The notes under the pieces: model-generated
Told to the model about the DNA's origin: nothing
Database searches by the model: none
Seen by the model: only the letters and a program-made list of their open reading frames with translations
NCBI GenBank assembly: GCA_910585895.1
Contig: CAJUHY010000020.1
Location: 1-43,794, forward strand
Source of the DNA: an uncultured Lachnospiraceae bacterium
GTDB taxonomy: Bacteria > Bacillota > Clostridia > Lachnospirales > Lachnospiraceae
DNA length: 43,794 nucleotides
Direction: 5' to 3'
In this document: piece after piece, positions 40,716 to 43,794 of the stretch
Layout of the letters: each line of letters opens with the position of its first letter
How positions within the stretch are numbered: the stretch's first letter is position 1
Translations under genes and position numbers: made by a program

Positions 40716-41389
40716 GTCTCTACCTCAAACTTGTAGCCCATCCCCCAAATAGTCTTGATATACTCTCCTTTATCACCCATTTTGCTGCGCAGCTTCTTCA
40801 CATGGGTATCTATCGTCCTGGCATCTCCAAAGTAATCATAATTCCAGACGTGGTTTAATATTTTCTCTCTCGAAAGGGCAATTCCCTTGTTTTCTATAAA
40901 ATAAGTGAGCAATTCAAACTCTTTAAAACTAAGTTCCAGTTCCTTTCCGTCCACCCTCACCTGATGTCCCAGCTTGTCTACAGTAATCCCGCCTATCTCC
41001 ATCATCTCTTCTTCATTTTTGCCGGAACGGCGCAGAATTGCCTGCACCCTTGCCACCAGAATTTTCGGACTGAAAGGCTTGGAAATATATTCATCAGCTC
41101 CTATGTCGAATCCCTGAAGTTCATCGCTTTCTTCTCCCTTAGCTGTCAGCATGATGATAGGAATCTTGGAATTCTCGCGAATTTCCCTGCAGACGTCCCA
41201 GCCATTAATCTTAGGCATCATCACATCAAGAATAATCAATGCAATATCCTTCTGTTCATAAAATTTATTCAGGGCATCCTCGCCGTCCTCCGCCTCAATA
41301 ACCTCAAATTCCTGCTTTATCAAAAAATCCCTTACCAGCTTGCGCATTCTGCTCTCGTCATCTACCACCAGTATTTTCAGTTTTTCCAT
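40712..41389 (-). CDS. OmpR/PhoB-family response regulator (second system)
   Basis: 225 aa. Receiver with Asp10/Asp11, phosphoacceptor Asp55, Thr in MLTAKG and Lys in SKPFSP; winged helix with SFKEFELLTYF and RTIDTHVKKLRSK. The ATG at 41389 is preferred (AAAGG nine bases upstream) over the longer frame to 41419. It is the first gene of the pair; a weak promoter (TTTTGC-17-TATGCA) may lie in the 60 bases before it. The sequence resembles the many VanR/PhoP-like regulators of Lachnospiraceae. Confidence 0.95.
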   Translation of the reverse strand: MEKLKILVVDDESRMRKLVRDFLIKQEFEVIEAEDGEDALNKFYEQKDIALIILDVMMPKINGWDVCREIRENSKIPIIMLTAKGEESDELQGFDIGADEYISKPFSPKILVARVQAILRRSGKNEEEMMEIGGITVDKLGHQVRVDGKELELSFKEFELLTYFIENKGIALSREKILNHVWNYDYFGDARTIDTHVKKLRSKMGDKGEYIKTIWGMGYKFEVET

Positions 41390-41450
41390 GCTTCCACACC
41401 TTTCGTTCCGCCCGCACAAACGTGCATATTATTTTCACATTGCCAGCAAA

Positions 41451-41506
41451 ATAAAAAACAACATAAATCTGTCCTTTCATAAACCATAGCACAAATTTAT
41501 GTTGTT
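41451..41506 (-). terminator. Terminator after the small membrane protein gene
   Basis: AACAACATAAAT pairs with ATTTATGTTGTT (12 bp, 26-base loop) and is followed on the minus strand by TTTTATTTT. Confidence 0.75.
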
Positions 41507-41526
41507 TTTGTGAAAATATTCTGCAA

Positions 41527-42177
41527 TTATTGCGGCGTCTTCTCCAGCTCTTTTTCTTTCAAAATCTGTTCACGGTTCTCCAAGTCAGCCTCCCAATCTT
41601 GATACTTTTGAATAATTTTACTCTCATAATTGATAATATTAGGATGCTGGTCTGTCAAGGTAACTATCCCAACGCCGACCGTCACAAGTATCATAAAAAA
41701 TGCAAATAACAAACTGAAACGCAGACGTTTCCTGCTTTCCTTCGTCTTCTCCTCAGCGCGTCTCCTTCGGTATTCTGCAAGCCGCTCCTGCTGCCTGGAT
41801 TCTTCTAACTTTTGCGCATACCATTCAAGAGTTTCCTGTTGTCTGGCTGCTGCCTGCGGTGTTAATGCCCGCGTTTCCCCGGACTGACCATTTATCATCT
41901 GCGCAGCTGGCAGCGAAATTGCTTGTATATCCTCCCCCTCCAACTCCGGCGCCGCCAGAAGATAATTCTGAAGTTCTTTCAGATACACCAAGCCTACCGG
42001 CGTCTCAAATACCTGTTCCGCCAACAGCTTGCGGTACATTTGCAGGACCATTCGTGGATTTTCCATGTCCAGCCTGTCTTTTACATATTGTATGCCGTCT
42101 ACTTCCTGGTGCGCTTTCTGTGCTTCTTTCTCATTCATGAACACAAAGCCGTCCACAACCATTTTAAACTTGTTCAT
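41527..42177 (-). CDS. Small protein with one membrane helix, function unknown
   Basis: 216-aa protein I do not recognise. The N-terminal 90 residues look folded and soluble, with MVVDGFVFMNEKEAQKAHQE at the start. A Gln/Arg/Glu-rich coiled coil at about 105-155 is followed by one helix at about 158-178 and a charged tail with a second short coil. The basic stretch before the helix (ESRKRLR) places the N-terminal domain in the cytoplasm. GGAG lies six bases before the ATG. It is 45 bases downstream of the soluble chemoreceptor gene and ends at a terminator, so the two are probably co-expressed; it could anchor or modulate that receptor (speculative). Confidence 0.75.
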   Translation of the reverse strand: MNKFKMVVDGFVFMNEKEAQKAHQEVDGIQYVKDRLDMENPRMVLQMYRKLLAEQVFETPVGLVYLKELQNYLLAAPELEGEDIQAISLPAAQMINGQSGETRALTPQAAARQQETLEWYAQKLEESRQQERLAEYRRRRAEEKTKESRKRLRFSLLFAFFMILVTVGVGIVTLTDQHPNIINYESKIIQKYQDWEADLENREQILKEKELEKTPQ

Positions 42178-42222
42178 CTCATTCTCCTGCAAAGCTTATG
42201 TATTCTCTGGCTATGGATATTC

Positions 42223-43581
42223 TTATCTATTCAAAAGCTGCATAATCTGTTCCATATCTGTAAGGAGCTCTCTGGAATAATCACGTGCCTCCTGACATAT
42301 CTGTTCTGCTTTTCCATATTCTTCGTCAAACAATGCCTGAATGGCTTCCTTACCAAAACTATGGAACTTGCGATGTTTCTCTCCAAGCGCTTCCCAGATT
42401 TGACGAGCTTCCGGCATATCCGGCGTCATTGCATAATAGAAATGTCCAAACCCGCATTTGGAAGCATCAAGCTGCAGAGGAACAATCACTCGTTTACTAA
42501 CCATACTCTCTAAATTGCCAATCCAGGCCTTATGCGCCGTTACCGCATTCTTCACATAAGTTGAAAATTCCTGATTCTTAAGCTGGAAGAATTTATCCTT
42601 TGACATCGCTCCCATCTGTTTCAGAGCTTCATCCAACGTCCGCTCAATCTCCACAACTGGCTGAGATGCTTCTGTCAGTTCATTACCAATCTCGTGCATG
42701 AAATCTGTGCTGCTTCGCAGCTGGTTTTCCATCTCTGACATCGTGCTGCTAAGTTCCTCGCTGACCGCCGCCAGGGACGTGACTGCCTCATTAACACCTG
42801 AGACATATCTCTGATTCTCGTCATTTATCTCCCAGGCATTCTTAATCCTGTCAGTCATGCTGTCCAGCGCTTCTATGGTATTCGTAGTGCTGCCTGAACT
42901 CTTCTGGGAAGCCTCCCGGATTCCCTCCACAAACTGCCCCATATTCCCTGTCATCCTCTGCGTCTCTTCCGCCAGTGAACGTATCTCGTCTGCAACTACG
43001 GCGAATCCTCTGCCTGCTTCGCCGGCTCTTGCCGCTTCAATTGCAGCATTCAACGCCAACAAATTGGTCTGCCGGGAAATAGACTCTATCTCTGCAATCA
43101 CATCATTCATATGGTTAATTACCTCGAACAGCTGCTCCATGTCCGTTCTCATTTCTGTTGACATGTCAATTGCCCGTGCAGAAAGTTCACGGATTGCCGT
43201 CAGTTCTTCCTGTCCAATCTCTATCTTGCGGTATACTTCATCCGTATCACCGGAAATTTTAATAATTGTATTGGTAAGCTCTTCCAAGGAATTCTTGCCT
43301 TCGGCTGAATCCAGACCATTGGTACCAAAAATTACCTCTGTGGCCTTTGCCACATTGCGGGATATTTCAAGAATCTTATCTGTCTCATGCTGCAATTTAA
43401 GATCCAGGGAGCTGATCTGCATAACTGCCTTAATGTTTTTCTCGAGAATTTCTGTAAACTGCTTCCTGCCATCCAACAGTCTCTGATACATACTGTTCAG
43501 TTCCGGGTTTCCTGAATAATTACATTCTTTCAATTCTGCTACTGACTTCACTAGTTTGTTTTTCGTCATTCCAATTCCCAT
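42223..43581 (-). CDS. Soluble chemoreceptor with C-terminal zinc-binding CZB domain
   Basis: 452 aa with no membrane helix. The signalling hairpin has tip SRQTNLLALNAAIEAARAGE. The C-terminal 110 residues form a CZB domain: His in AHKAW, the core CGFGHFYY and a late His pair (EKHRKFH) match the Zn-binding pattern seen in cytoplasmic receptors and diguanylate cyclases that sense zinc or hypochlorite through the zinc-bound Cys. Several start codons are in frame; the ATG at 43581 is chosen since GAGG lies nine bases upstream. A promoter at 43640-43667 lies within an inverted repeat. Confidence 0.92.
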   Translation of the reverse strand: MGIGMTKNKLVKSVAELKECNYSGNPELNSMYQRLLDGRKQFTEILEKNIKAVMQISSLDLKLQHETDKILEISRNVAKATEVIFGTNGLDSAEGKNSLEELTNTIIKISGDTDEVYRKIEIGQEELTAIRELSARAIDMSTEMRTDMEQLFEVINHMNDVIAEIESISRQTNLLALNAAIEAARAGEAGRGFAVVADEIRSLAEETQRMTGNMGQFVEGIREASQKSSGSTTNTIEALDSMTDRIKNAWEINDENQRYVSGVNEAVTSLAAVSEELSSTMSEMENQLRSSTDFMHEIGNELTEASQPVVEIERTLDEALKQMGAMSKDKFFQLKNQEFSTYVKNAVTAHKAWIGNLESMVSKRVIVPLQLDASKCGFGHFYYAMTPDMPEARQIWEALGEKHRKFHSFGKEAIQALFDEEYGKAEQICQEARDYSRELLTDMEQIMQLLNR

Positions 43582-43600
43582 CCTTAACATCCTCGTTTCT

Positions 43601-43650
43601 TTTGGTATACTTTTGATTAGTATATAATAATGTATTCCCATTATACCAAA
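43601..43650. promoter_or_regulatory. Inverted repeat around the chemoreceptor promoter
   Basis: TTTGGTATA (43601-43609) and TATACCAAA (43642-43650) form a perfect 9-bp inverted repeat, 32 bases apart. One arm overlaps the -10, the other lies in the leader. This is a candidate operator. Confidence 0.45.
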
Positions 43651-43667
43651 TTTCTCTGATTTTTCAA
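43640..43667 (-). promoter_or_regulatory. Promoter of the CZB chemoreceptor
   Basis: Minus-strand TTGAAA (43662-43667), 16-base spacer, TATAAT (43640-43645). Confidence 0.65.
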
Positions 43668-43685
43668 GCCACCGTCTAAAAATCC

Positions 43686-43714
43686 TTGACAAAATAATCA
43701 GAAATTGCTAGAAT
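43686..43714 (+). promoter_or_regulatory. ssrA promoter
   Basis: TTGACA (43686-43691), 17-base spacer, TAGAAT (43709-43714), about 30 bases before the mature tmRNA 5' end. Confidence 0.85.
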
Positions 43715-43745
43715 AAAGTACCGCTGAGCAACAGCGTTCAAACCA

Positions 43746-43794
43746 GGGGTTGTACTGGTTTCGACGGGGGTTGTGCAGCTATGGAAGCCATTGG
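43746..43794 (+). ncRNA. ssrA: tmRNA, 5' end only
   Basis: The sequence starting GGGGTTGTACTGGTTTCGAC is the conserved 5' end of tmRNA (tRNA-like acceptor arm, then TGGTTTCGACGGGG). tmRNA rescues stalled ribosomes with SmpB. The tag reading frame and 3' half lie beyond the window. A small CGCTG/CAGCG hairpin in the leader (about 43722-43736) would be removed during 5' processing. Confidence 0.92.

Overview
The window looks like chromosome from an anaerobic, motile, low-to-mid G+C Firmicute, most likely family Lachnospiraceae (inference). Supporting signs are strong AGGAGG ribosome binding sites, a CIRCE-controlled clpB, PurO-type IMP cyclohydrolase beside a stand-alone AICAR transformylase, a TmcAL homologue, a YolD/Y-polymerase pair, scattered chemoreceptors with a CheV, and the start of a tmRNA gene at the right edge. 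No rRNA, tRNA, insertion sequence, prophage or CRISPR array was seen. Most genes lie on the minus strand, so operons are read from high to low coordinates.

Region by region: (1) 1-7.3 kb, minus strand: OmpR-type response regulator, HAMP sensor kinase and a small anchored extracytoplasmic protein, then a MacB/Bce-like ABC exporter (FtsX-type permease plus ATPase). Three 11-bp-phased GTTGT boxes lie in front of the permease. At the far left is the start of another membrane protein, whose promoter closely resembles that of the response regulator. (2) 7.4-12.4 kb: a four-gene operon hypB - Trp-rich membrane protein - 917-aa multi-cluster flavoprotein - hypA, driven by a perfect TTGACA-17-TATAAT promoter. 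It carries nickel-chaperone genes but no nickel enzyme and is the best candidate here for an undescribed system. (3) 12.4-19.1 kb: an intergenic repeat-like element, proC, a hybrid sensor kinase paired with a solute-binding lipoprotein, and a GH13 glycosidase. (4) 19.1-25.0 kb: a tightly coupled operon of aspartate-type aminotransferase, small alarmone synthetase, metallo-beta-lactamase-fold hydrolase, O-antigen-ligase-like protein and a two-part threonine/serine exporter. (5) 25-31.6 kb: rarA, a polysaccharide deacetylase whose start lies in a 13-bp hairpin, clpB under CIRCE, and YolD with a Y-family polymerase. (6) 31.8-35.1 kb, plus strand: a transmembrane chemoreceptor and tmcAL. (7) 35.1-39.1 kb: the last two purine steps as separate proteins (purO, AICAR transformylase), CheV and a Glu-rich lipoprotein. 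(8) 39.2-43.8 kb: a second OmpR-type two-component system, a small membrane protein of unknown function, a soluble CZB chemoreceptor, and divergently the 5' end of ssrA.

Main themes are envelope stress sensing and export (two OmpR-type systems, an ABC exporter, lipoproteins, deacetylase), sensing and taxis (CheV, two chemoreceptors, hybrid kinase with binding protein) and stress physiology (ClpB, RarA, alarmone synthetase, tmRNA). A promoter type TTGCCC-17/18-TARAAT, with a small palindrome just inside the -35, occurs at three envelope-related genes and may mark a shared regulon.
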